From the IMG/VR virus record IMGVR_UViG_3300047508_000082, positions 1 through 24,525 of that record: a stretch of 24,525 nucleotides of DNA; one strand, 5' to 3'. Numbering within the stretch: the first letter of the stretch is position 1; the number at the start of each line of letters is the position of its first letter. This stretch comes from a virus. The position numbers and the translations under genes are program-made. The notes below the pieces were generated by a model. That model saw only the letters and a program-made list of their open reading frames with translations. It did not search any database and was not told where the DNA came from. This document shows, piece by piece, positions 1-4,944 of the stretch.

Positions 1-127
1 TGCGCGGAATCTTTAGGCGTTTTCTGATACATTTCGATACTCTTTTTTAGTGGTGGTCGCCTCGTAAAGCTAACTGCGTCATTCGGTAAAGTTCTCTTGG
101 CTAGTCTGTGCGAGCGTGGCGCTAGCC
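1..127. repeat. Left copy of 127-bp terminal direct repeat (circular closure)
   Basis: The first 127 bases are identical to the last 127 (24399-24525). Exactly 127 is the largest k-mer commonly used by de Bruijn assemblers, so this is most simply the overlap left when a circular or circularly permuted genome is assembled. It would not then be a biological terminal repeat. The repeat covers the non-coding lead-in and the 3' end of the gene at 79-378. The true circular length is then 24,398 bp. Confidence 0.9.
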
Positions 128-378
128 TGACTCACCGCTTGACGCAGTTCAATCCAATCCTCCTCAGTGGGATCCAGCGCAATACTTTCGTCAATTTGAA
201 TCTGGTTCTGCGTTGCGTTGGTGAGTCGATTCAGCGCATCCATAAGCGTCTGCACCTTCTCCCGCTCGGCGTCGAGTGCGTCGTTGTGGGCATCGACTAT
301 TTCTTTGGCATGTTGCCCAACAAACCTTCCAATCGGATAAAGCACGCCATCTTTATCCGATGTCCATTTTGTATTCAT
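79..378 (-). CDS. Hypothetical 99-aa charged, helical protein
   Basis: I do not recognise this family. The protein is acidic and rich in Ala, Glu, Gln and Asp, and the middle (about residues 25-65) looks helical and possibly coiled-coil. No membrane segment or catalytic motif is visible. The start ATG overlaps the stop of the 35-aa gene upstream by four bases (ATGA), and this is the last gene of the early minus-strand operon before the attP-like junction. A small DNA-binding or accessory early protein is possible, but nothing in the sequence decides this. Confidence 0.6.
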   Translation of the reverse strand: MNTKWTSDKDGVLYPIGRFVGQHAKEIVDAHNDALDAEREKVQTLMDALNRLTNATQNQIQIDESIALDPTEEDWIELRQAVSQASATLAQTSQENFTE

Positions 379-482
379 TTCTTTATCCTCTCAATTACTT
401 CCGCTGCTGTGACAAAATCATCGTCACTTAGGGTTCCGATAAGTTGTCTGTTGTTTCCTATTGATCTGGTGAGTTGGCTCAT
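375..482 (-). CDS. Hypothetical 35-aa peptide
   Basis: This short ORF is bounded on both sides by ATGA overlaps: its ATG overlaps the stop of the 63-aa gene and its TGA overlaps the start of the 99-aa gene. A GAGAGGATAAAG stretch near its 3' end gives a Shine-Dalgarno-like signal for the next gene. The peptide starts MSQLTRSIGN and ends EVIERIKK, with an acidic middle and a basic end. No family is recognised. The double translational coupling is the main reason to call it a gene. Confidence 0.5.
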   Translation of the reverse strand: MSQLTRSIGNNRQLIGTLSDDDFVTAAEVIERIKK

Positions 483-670
483 GCATTTGCTCTCCGCGCA
501 CTTTCCCTGCGCCATTTTGCGATCAGCCTTTTGAGTCGCGCTTCTTCTTTGCGATCCGCGTCAGTCAGCGCGAACGAACCTACAGGGTGCGACACCCAAA
601 TATCCTCTTTGGTGTTGCCAACGACCTTGTAGATGTCCTCGGCCTTGAAAATGTAGAAGGTTTTAGGCAT
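479..670 (-). CDS. Hypothetical 63-aa basic protein
   Basis: The protein starts MPKTFYIFKAEDIYKVVG and has a strongly basic C-terminal half (about residues 40-63: KEEARLKRLIAKWRRESARR) likely to be one amphipathic helix. The first half has the look of a small beta-rich fold. Its TGA overlaps the ATG of the next gene. It is preceded by a minus-strand promoter-like sequence at 872-901. No family is recognised; nucleic-acid binding is conceivable from the charge but not shown. Confidence 0.55.
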   Translation of the reverse strand: MPKTFYIFKAEDIYKVVGNTKEDIWVSHPVGSFALTDADRKEEARLKRLIAKWRRESARRANA

Positions 671-933
671 CGCCGTTCACCGCTCTGAGGATTCGTTAAG
701 CCATTGATGCACGGACTTGCGCTCTGACATTCGGGCATGACTCTTTAGTAATGCCACATGCAGATTTTCAAAATTTTTATTTTCAGCCGGAAGGCCGGAT
801 GTTTTGGTGGGGTCGGTTCAACTCATACGCCGTCGGTTTTACCTCGAAGGCGGGTATGTTGTCCGCCCTCTTCTATAGGTAAAGCGCTTCAATAGTATCA
901 ATAAGTATCACATTCACTGTCTGTTATGCTCAT
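671..933. other. Non-coding or weakly coding stretch with promoter-like site and short repeats
   Basis: No convincing gene lies here. On the minus strand there is only a 17-aa ORF (677-730, MSERKSVHQW...), whose stop lies seven bases before the ATG of the 63-aa gene. It could be a leader peptide. The stretch also holds CCGGAAGGCCGG at about 795, an AT-rich patch (765-785), and two GTATC units with a five-base spacer (895-909). The same unit pair occurs in opposite orientation at 26-40. Confidence 0.45.
872..901 (-). promoter_or_regulatory. Candidate sigma70-like promoter for the distal early genes
   Basis: On the minus strand TTGATA (-35) is separated by 18 bases from TATAGA (-10). The site lies downstream of the replication gene and upstream of the 63-, 35- and 99-aa genes, which otherwise sit about 450 bp away from it without clear coupling. 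The -35 box overlaps the GATAC direct repeats, so a regulator could bind there. Assigned from consensus similarity only. Confidence 0.35.
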
Positions 934-1128
934 TCACAGGCATGGACTGCGGTGCTTTGCGGCCGGCCCCAGGCCCCGGCTGCGCTGTTGTGAGGAGGGG
1001 GGCCAAGAGGCATGCGGCTTTGTATTCGTCGAGGTAGCATGCGCACTTATATGCGACTCGTGCTGGTAGCCCCTGCTTGCCATGTGGGTGCGCTCGCCAC
1101 CATGTAACGAAGCCACTGGGTGGGTCAT
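934..1128 (-). CDS. Doubtful 64-aa ORF coupled to the replication gene
   Basis: The ATG overlaps the TGA of the replication gene in the same ATGA arrangement used throughout this operon, which is the only positive evidence. The predicted protein is poor in hydrophobic residues and rich in His, Ser and Pro, unlike a normal globular protein. A second minus-strand frame is also open across 914-1124 but lacks a start codon near the replication gene stop. No family is recognised, and this may not be expressed. Confidence 0.3.
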   Translation of the reverse strand: MTHPVASLHGGERTHMASRGYQHESHISAHATSTNTKPHASWPPSSQQRSRGLGPAAKHRSPCL

Positions 1129-1925
1129 GGTGCGTGGCCTTGTGCATGTGCGGTCTCCTCAAGGCAACGCTCGTAGCGATCAGTGAGCCAGGCAGCGCGG
1201 TTGTGTATCTGGGCTTGCTGGTCTGGCGTGCGTGCGCTGAAGTCTTCGATGGCGTTGCGTAGTGCTTTGCGCTCTTTCTTCCCTGAGCGAATACGCATTC
1301 GCCAGATTGCTCCGTTGGATTCCAGTTCGCCGGTATGCAGTATTGATTCCAGTAAACCGAGTAGAATTCGCTCATTAGAGCGCGAGTAGGGCGCTTTGGC
1401 TGACTTATTCACAGGCAACGTAATACCCTTACTCGTGTTTACTCGTTCTGTATCTGCTTCTGCTTCTGAGATTGGCTGACCTTGGCTGACTGTGGCTGAC
1501 CTTGGCTGACGCTGGCTGACCTTGGCTGACGCTGGCTGACCTTGGCTGACACGCTCACGGTGGCGGCGTTGTGCTTCCCGGTTTGTATCGCGCCGATCCC
1601 CATCGTGGCGTAAGCCGCGGTAATGCAGGAAATTAAGAATCCTAAAACCACCGGGCACGGCTTCTATCCTGCGGCCTTCATTCTCTGGATTACGCAGCAA
1701 ATCGGAGCTGTCTTTGTCAGGGTCCAATAGCGCCTGAAACGGATCCGTTTGAGCGCACTCGTCTGGGTCGAGGTTAGCCAGTCGAGTCAGGCCGTTACGA
1801 GAACCGAAAACATACCCTTCCGAATCTGCGATCGCCAAGAGCGTGATGAACAGAATCCGAATGTGATCCGGTTCGGTCCACAATGAAGAGTGAACGATCG
1901 AGGAATGAAGTTTCGAGTAAGCCAT
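1125..1925 (-). CDS. Phage replication-initiation-like protein
   Basis: This 266-aa protein probably binds the phage origin and recruits host replication proteins. Residues 1-105 match the common phage N-terminal replication-type domain: a Y-[SR]-K-L start, HSSLWTEPDHIRILFITLLA, IADSEGYVFGS, then DPDKDSSDLLRNPENEGRRIE and GGFRILNF..YR. A low-complexity linker (126-153) of VSQ.QP repeats follows, encoded by the 10-bp iterons. Residues 180-266 form a basic helical C-terminal domain. The ATG lies eight bases after a strong hairpin and lacks a clear Shine-Dalgarno, so expression may be controlled there. An origin inside an initiator gene would parallel lambda O. Functional assignment is by family resemblance; no polymerase or helicase gene is present. 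Confidence 0.65.
   Translation of the reverse strand: MAYSKLHSSIVHSSLWTEPDHIRILFITLLAIADSEGYVFGSRNGLTRLANLDPDECAQTDPFQALLDPDKDSSDLLRNPENEGRRIEAVPGGFRILNFLHYRGLRHDGDRRDTNREAQRRHRERVSQGQPASAKVSQRQPRSATVSQGQPISEAEADTERVNTSKGITLPVNKSAKAPYSRSNERILLGLLESILHTGELESNGAIWRMRIRSGKKERKALRNAIEDFSARTPDQQAQIHNRAAWLTDRYERCLEETAHAQGHAP
1471..1550. repeat. Eight 10-bp iterons, candidate replication origin
   Basis: Eight perfectly phased 10-bp units, each NNTGGCTGAC on the plus strand, run without interruption from 1471 to 1550. The eight-base core TGGCTGAC is invariant and only the first two bases vary (at, ct, tg, ct, gc, ct, gc, ct). Ten bases is about one helical turn, so all units face the same side of the helix. 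They lie inside the replication gene, encoding the VSQ.QP linker. Because 10 is not a multiple of three, the DNA period, not the protein repeat, appears to be what is kept. Confidence 0.75.
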
Positions 1926-1933
1926 TAGACAAA

Positions 1934-1967
1934 GCGGCCCGGCGTATGCATTTGACCGCCGGGCCGC
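1934..1967 (-). terminator. GC-rich hairpin just before the replication gene
   Basis: The arms GCGGCCCGGCG (1934-1944) and CGCCGGGCCGC (1957-1967) are perfectly complementary over 11 bp around a 12-base loop. On the minus-strand transcript the stem is followed by UUUGUCUA and then the AUG at 1925. It could be a weak intrinsic terminator or attenuator, or a translational block on the replication gene. The U-run is short, so attenuation seems more likely than full termination. Confidence 0.55.
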
Positions 1968-1979
1968 CTCATTGCGTTT

Positions 1980-2042
1980 TTAGTCGCCGTTTGGTGGTGG
2001 CGGTGGGTTTGGGACCGGTTTCGGTTGTGGGTTTTCAGCCAT
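1980..2042 (-). CDS. Proline-rich 20-aa peptide
   Basis: A 20-codon ORF (MAENPQPKPV...NGD) has a strong Shine-Dalgarno, AAAGGAG, eight bases before its ATG. It overlaps the end of the Cys4 gene by eight bases and stops 13 bases before the GC-rich hairpin. Its position between a good ribosome site and a hairpin suits a leader peptide controlling the replication gene. A lone proline-rich peptide with its own function is the alternative. Very short, so confidence is modest. Confidence 0.4.
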   Translation of the reverse strand: MAENPQPKPVPNPPPPPNGD

Positions 2043-2232
2043 TGTTGTTTCTCCTTTCTAAATCTACGTAGCCCGCGCACGGCGCGCATGCTGCCGCGGG
2101 AAATTGGTTGATTAAAATCACTCGTTTGGCCGGGCGTTTGCACTGGTGGCCGGTTTCATCTGGTAGCTCGCAGTGGGCCGCGGTGGGCAGCACGGGCGGT
2201 TTAGGTAGCGGTGGTGTTACGATATTAACCAT
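2035..2232 (-). CDS. Small Cys4 (zinc-binding-like) protein
   Basis: This 65-aa protein has four cysteines at residues 21, 31, 49 and 52 with His20 and His29 nearby (HCELPDETGHQC...CAPC), a pattern suited to one zinc site. The first 18 residues are proline-rich and the last ten polar. The ATG lies inside the end of the membrane-protein gene (16-base overlap), and the gene is followed by an overlapping 20-aa ORF. Small zinc-finger proteins are common in phage early operons. The exact role is unknown. Confidence 0.5.
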   Translation of the reverse strand: MVNIVTPPLPKPPVLPTAAHCELPDETGHQCKRPAKRVILINQFPAAACAPCAGYVDLERRNNNG

Positions 2233-2363
2233 AAGAGGATGATGATTGTGATGCAGAGGATGACGAAACAGGTTGAAAGCATGGCGCGGCGCTCGGCGCG
2301 GGTCATCATTTGCACTTTGTCGCGCTGGGCCTGGTAAAAGTAGCGGCTGATGAAATGGATCAT
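2217..2363 (-). CDS. Small C-terminal-anchored membrane protein, 48 aa
   Basis: Residues 1-27 are basic and polar (MIHFISRYFYQAQRDK... RAERRAML) and residues 31-47 form one hydrophobic segment (CFVILCITIIILLWLI). This predicts a tail-anchored inner-membrane protein. The ATG chosen (2363) overlaps the stop of the gene before it by four bases. An upstream ATG at 2429 is also open but would overlap the previous gene extensively. A superinfection-exclusion or host-membrane role is possible but not shown. Confidence 0.5.
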   Translation of the reverse strand: MIHFISRYFYQAQRDKVQMMTRAERRAMLSTCFVILCITIIILLWLIS

Positions 2364-2566
2364 TCTGCTTCGCTGAAGCTTCGCAGAACTTTGTCCTGCT
2401 TTGGTTTTGCTACGTTTACGGTGATCCAATCGAGGGCGTGCTGCAGCATTCGTTGCATGTGCTGGCGTTTCCCAGCCCCGAAGCGACTCAGGGCTGGGTC
2501 ACTGTCGCCTTCTGCCTTTGGCGCGATGTGCCCACCGCGCTCATCTGGCGAGATTGGTTCGTTCAT
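2360..2566 (-). CDS. Hypothetical 68-aa early protein
   Basis: The ATG lies one base after the stop of the HTH gene, and its TGA overlaps the start of the 48-aa membrane protein. The N-terminal 25 residues are polar and acidic. The rest (residues 30-60) is basic with a probable helix (KRQHMQRMLQHALDWITVNV). I do not recognise a family. The tight packing between two other small genes supports its being real. Confidence 0.45.
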   Translation of the reverse strand: MNEPISPDERGGHIAPKAEGDSDPALSRFGAGKRQHMQRMLQHALDWITVNVAKPKQDKVLRSFSEAE

Positions 2567-2567
2567 A

Positions 2568-2798
2568 TTAATGGCGCCGGCCGGGATAGACGGTGCGTTT
2601 GGCCTGGTAATCGGCCAAGTCTTTGAGGCGGACGCTGTGGCTTTTGCGGCTGTGATAGATCACGGGCAAATTTTCGCGGACCCATTGCGGCGTTTTGTTG
2701 AGATGCTTGGCGGCATCGGGCACGGAAATTTCTTCTGTGTCGATGAGGAGCTGCAAAGAGCGGATGGCTTCGCGGGCCTGATTGCTGATGGCTCTCAT
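2568..2798 (-). CDS. Excisionase/MerR-like helix-turn-helix protein
   Basis: A 76-aa protein. Residues 23-70 resemble the short winged HTH found in phage excisionases (VPDAAKHLNKTPQWVRENLP, then a small wing and a helix LKDLADYQ). Such proteins bind next to attP and steer the integrase to excision, or act as regulators. The start at 2798 (MRAISNQ) is preferred over the longer frame because it overlaps the TGA of the 38-aa gene (ATGA). Whether it is the excisionase or another regulator cannot be told from sequence alone. Confidence 0.55.
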   Translation of the reverse strand: MRAISNQAREAIRSLQLLIDTEEISVPDAAKHLNKTPQWVRENLPVIYHSRKSHSVRLKDLADYQAKRTVYPGRRH

Positions 2799-2911
2799 TT
2801 TTGGTGTTCGATTTGAAATTTGGCGACGGTTTCCGCCGTTTTTAATGCCGCGCAGCATCCGACGACGGCCACCAGCAGACTGACAAAGATTATCGCAACG
2901 CGGTTTTTCAT
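2795..2911 (-). CDS. Lipoprotein-like 38-aa peptide
   Basis: The peptide begins MKNR, continues with a hydrophobic core (VAIIFVSLLVAVVG) and has CC at residues 19-20. VVG-C fits a lipobox, so it may be a tiny lipoprotein of about 20 mature residues, or a single-pass membrane peptide if it is not processed. Both ends are ATGA overlaps, with the RHH gene before it and the HTH gene after it, which strongly supports translation. A role in superinfection exclusion is a guess based on known small phage lipoproteins. Confidence 0.5.
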   Translation of the reverse strand: MKNRVAIIFVSLLVAVVGCCAALKTAETVAKFQIEHQK

Positions 2912-3078
2912 CTCAGCGCCGTCTTTTGTTCGAAGTCGCGGAGGAGCTTCTCGCGGATCGCTTCGCGCAGGATGTCGGAGACTTTCAAATGCCTTGAAAT
3001 GGCGATTTCGCGGAACTTCTTTTTATATTGCTTTGGCACGCGCGCTCTGACTTCAGCGTCTAGGACTTCGTTCTTCAT
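2908..3078 (-). CDS. Ribbon-helix-helix regulator A
   Basis: A 56-aa protein with the Arc/CopG pattern: a beta-strand segment VRARVPKQ (residues 10-17), a first helix KKKFREIAISRH and a second helix VSDILREAIREKLL. Such proteins bind DNA as dimers through the ribbon. The ATG at 3078 is used because the longer upstream frame would begin with GTG at 3174, across the control region. It is the first gene of the early minus-strand operon and divergent from a second RHH gene, suggesting a two-repressor switch. It lacks an obvious Shine-Dalgarno. Confidence 0.7.
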   Translation of the reverse strand: MKNEVLDAEVRARVPKQYKKKFREIAISRHLKVSDILREAIREKLLRDFEQKTALR

Positions 3079-3176
3079 TTCCCCACAGTGTGCTACAAGC
3101 GCCCACAGGTGGTCAATACATTTTTGCAAAAATTTAATAGACCGACGCTTGACGCTGGCGCTACAATGTGGCACAA
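3079..3176. promoter_or_regulatory. Divergent control region between two RHH genes
   Basis: The 98-bp gap between divergent regulators holds several likely protein sites. CCCACAG occurs twice, 20 bp apart (3082-3088 and 3102-3108), with an inverted TGTGG at 3167-3171. A perfect 14-bp palindrome ATTTTTGCAAAAAT spans 3120-3133. GCTACAA occurs at 3092-3098 and 3160-3166. TACAAT (3162-3167) could be a plus-strand -10 box just before the ATG at 3177, making that message almost leaderless. A minus-strand TTGACC (3111-3116) could be a -35. Confidence 0.5.
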
Positions 3177-3362
3177 ATGTCTATCCTGATGAGAAAAAAC
3201 AAGGAGGTAGACATCAGAGCGCGAGTCACGCGCAAGATGCGCTCCGAGGTCGAATCACTGGCCTATCAAAGAGGCGAAGCGGTGAGTTTGATCGTGCGCG
3301 AAGCGATAGGCGAATACCTCACTAAACGAAAAAACAAAGCTAAAACTCCAAATTCACAATGA
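3177..3362 (+). CDS. Ribbon-helix-helix regulator B
   Basis: A 61-aa protein with RHH features: strand VDIRARVTRK, helix one MRSEVESLAYQRGE and helix two VSLIVREAIGEYLTKR. Its ribbon and helix pattern (RARV....R...VS.I.REAI.E.L) is shared with the divergent regulator A, so the two may be paralogues acting on the same operators. Start choice is uncertain: GTG 3168, ATG 3177 and ATG 3189 are all in frame. The TGA overlaps the next ATG (ATGA). It heads the lysogeny-type operon leading to the integrase, so a repressor or integration-control role is inferred. Confidence 0.65.
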   Translation: MSILMRKNKEVDIRARVTRKMRSEVESLAYQRGEAVSLIVREAIGEYLTKRKNKAKTPNSQ

Positions 3363-3562
3363 AACAAACAAATCTGAAACCGTGCCCGGATTGCGGGCGT
3401 GAAGTATCGAAGAACGCCGGCAAGTGCCCGCATTGCGGCACCGAGCTGGGTGCCTTTAAACCGCTGATGTTGGGCATCATGTTCGGCCTGATAGGCATTG
3501 TCGTTGTCGGCGTGTTGTTGCTCGGCCTGTTTATGTTCGTGCCGGTATTGCTGCACCAATGA
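3359..3562 (+). CDS. Zinc-ribbon single-pass membrane protein
   Basis: This 67-aa protein has an N-terminal double CxxC zinc ribbon (CPDCG at residues 9-13 and CPHCG at 23-27) and a long hydrophobic segment (about 36-64, LMLGIMFGLIGIVVVGVLLLGLFMFV). It is a small zinc-ribbon domain anchored in the inner membrane. It is joined to both neighbours by ATGA overlaps, so it is co-translated with the RHH regulator and the integrase. Expression in the lysogenic state is therefore likely; exclusion of other phages is a possible role, not shown. Confidence 0.65.
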   Translation: MKQTNLKPCPDCGREVSKNAGKCPHCGTELGAFKPLMLGIMFGLIGIVVVGVLLLGLFMFVPVLLHQ

Positions 3563-4659
3563 AAATCGGGCACGTTGAGGTAAGGGTGCAGCAATATGGC
3601 GATGGCCGCTGGGGCTTTGATGATTATAGCCAGGGACCGCGCAGGATGGTGCGGCTTTGGAATAAGCGTAAGGCTGAGCAGCGCGCGGCGGATATTGTCG
3701 TGCTCATGGCAAATGGCCGCGGTGATTTGTTGCAGATTGATCCGGCGGAGCTGGCTGAGTTTCGGAAGTGGAAAGCGGCGAGCACGGAAAGCCCGGCGTT
3801 GGCGGATGCGATCGCTGAATTTAGTGAGCCTTTGGCGGAAAAGAGCACCCTCCATCGCAAATCGATCGAAGGCAATTTGCGGCTTTTCGAAAATTTCATC
3901 GGTGCCGGCCGCGCGATTGCGACCATCACAGCGGTGGAAATCCAGCGCTTTATTTCGTCGCGCGATGTGGGGCAGCGGCGCAAATTTAATCTGCGCGTAT
4001 CGATCATCAGCCTCTTTCGATGGGCGCGTCGAATGTCGTATGTGCCGGATCGCACCACCGAAGCGGAGAAGGTAAACAAGATTGATCTAGTCCCTGGCCA
4101 GGTGAACGTCATTACGCCGGATCAGATGCGAACGCTGCTGGATAAGGTGCGGCCGGAATATTTGCCGTGGCTATGCGTGGCGGCGTTTGCCGGGATTCGC
4201 AGCGAAGAGATTGCGCCCGATCCAACCAGCAAAAAGTCGCCGCTGATGTGGGAGGATTTTGATTGGAAGGACAAAGTCATCATTGTGCGCGCGGAAACGG
4301 CGAAGACGAAGCATGAACGCGAAACGCCGATTCTGCCGAATCTGGCGCGGTGGCTTGCGCCGTGGCGCAACGCAAAAGGGCCAGTGGTCAACGGCGTAGC
4401 GCAACCATCAAAACGCGAGACTGCGCGAATCGGGGCATTTATCGGCGGCTGGAAACATAATGCGTTGCGTGATTCATTCTGTTCTTATCGTGCGCGTATG
4501 ACGCAAAACGTGCCTCAAGTTTCTTATGAAATGGGCAACTCAATTGCGATGGTCAAGCGGTCTTATCACCGCCGGCAGCCGATCCGCACGGCACGCCAAT
4601 GGTTCAACATCGCGCCGGCGAAAGATGCGAAGGTGATCGCGTTTACGCGCGCAGCATAA
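3559..4659 (+). CDS. int: Tyrosine recombinase (phage integrase)
   Basis: The 366-aa protein catalyses site-specific integration and excision. Residues about 80-165 look like the SAM-like core-binding domain and 185-345 like the catalytic domain. Catalytic Arg214 (FAGIRSEE), a Lys in TAKTKHERETPI (about 249-251), the NALR box with Arg304, and nucleophile Tyr336 (KRSYHRR) are visible. The canonical His of box II is Asn301 and the second His/Trp is Asn327 (MGNS), substitutions I associate with integrases of Verrucomicrobiota. Activity is probable since Arg, Lys, Arg and Tyr are all kept. It is the last gene of the plus-strand operon and is followed by repeat copy A, which may end its transcript. 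Confidence 0.9.
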   Translation: MKIGHVEVRVQQYGDGRWGFDDYSQGPRRMVRLWNKRKAEQRAADIVVLMANGRGDLLQIDPAELAEFRKWKAASTESPALADAIAEFSEPLAEKSTLHRKSIEGNLRLFENFIGAGRAIATITAVEIQRFISSRDVGQRRKFNLRVSIISLFRWARRMSYVPDRTTEAEKVNKIDLVPGQVNVITPDQMRTLLDKVRPEYLPWLCVAAFAGIRSEEIAPDPTSKKSPLMWEDFDWKDKVIIVRAETAKTKHERETPILPNLARWLAPWRNAKGPVVNGVAQPSKRETARIGAFIGGWKHNALRDSFCSYRARMTQNVPQVSYEMGNSIAMVKRSYHRRQPIRTARQWFNIAPAKDAKVIAFTRAA

Positions 4660-4670
4660 AGAGTTTTTTA

Positions 4671-4757
4671 TCCGCAGATTCCCTCGGCCCCGATTTACAC
4701 AGATTTCCAGAGGGGAAATCTTTTCTTTAATCTGCGGAAATCTGCGAAATCTGCGGA
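4671..4757. repeat. Hairpin repeat, copy A (convergent junction)
   Basis: Imperfect inverted repeat with arms TCCGCAGATT...ACACAGATT and AATCTGCGG..CTGCGGA. As in all full copies, the left arm carries CCCTCGGCCCC. It lies between the integrase stop and the end of the convergent 49-aa gene, so it could terminate both transcripts. Its tip is inverted relative to the other copies (TCCAGAGG is on the left instead of the right) and pairs, with G-U wobbles, in the plus-strand sense. Confidence 0.85.
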
Positions 4758-4763
4758 CTTATT

Positions 4764-4913
4764 TCAGTGGCCGAGGATCGGGAAATGGGTGCCTAATAGA
4801 AAGGCCAGGGTGCCGGTCCAGAATAGGATGCGGCCGATTTCGTTGATCTTCGGGTTAGTGGCGAGGACATACATGAGCAGTCCGATTACGGCGACGATTA
4901 GTTGTAGGATCAT
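4764..4913 (-). CDS. Small two-helix membrane protein, holin-like
   Basis: A 49-aa ORF with two hydrophobic segments (residues 2-18, ILQLIVAVIGLLMYVLA, and 29-41, ILFWTGTLAFLLG) joined by a short polar turn TNPKINEIGR. Small proteins of the form GLLMYVLA.NPK..EIGR..F..G..AFLL are common in phages and are usually annotated only as membrane proteins. It is the last gene of the late operon. A holin or exclusion role is inferred from size and topology. It is preceded by an A-rich leader with ACGAAAGAA rather than a strong Shine-Dalgarno; a similar leader precedes the tail tube gene. Confidence 0.65.
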   Translation of the reverse strand: MILQLIVAVIGLLMYVLATNPKINEIGRILFWTGTLAFLLGTHFPILGH

Positions 4914-4944
4914 GGTTTTAGTTTCTTTCGTTTGTTAGTTACTT

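Noticed and set aside
1471-1550. CRISPR array
   Set aside because: Units are 10 bp with no spacers; they are tandem iterons.
3200-3214. Internal start of the plus-strand RHH gene at an ATC after AAGGAGG
   Set aside because: The Shine-Dalgarno-like bases are well placed but ATC is not a usual start; Lys-Glu-Val codons give the same sequence by chance.
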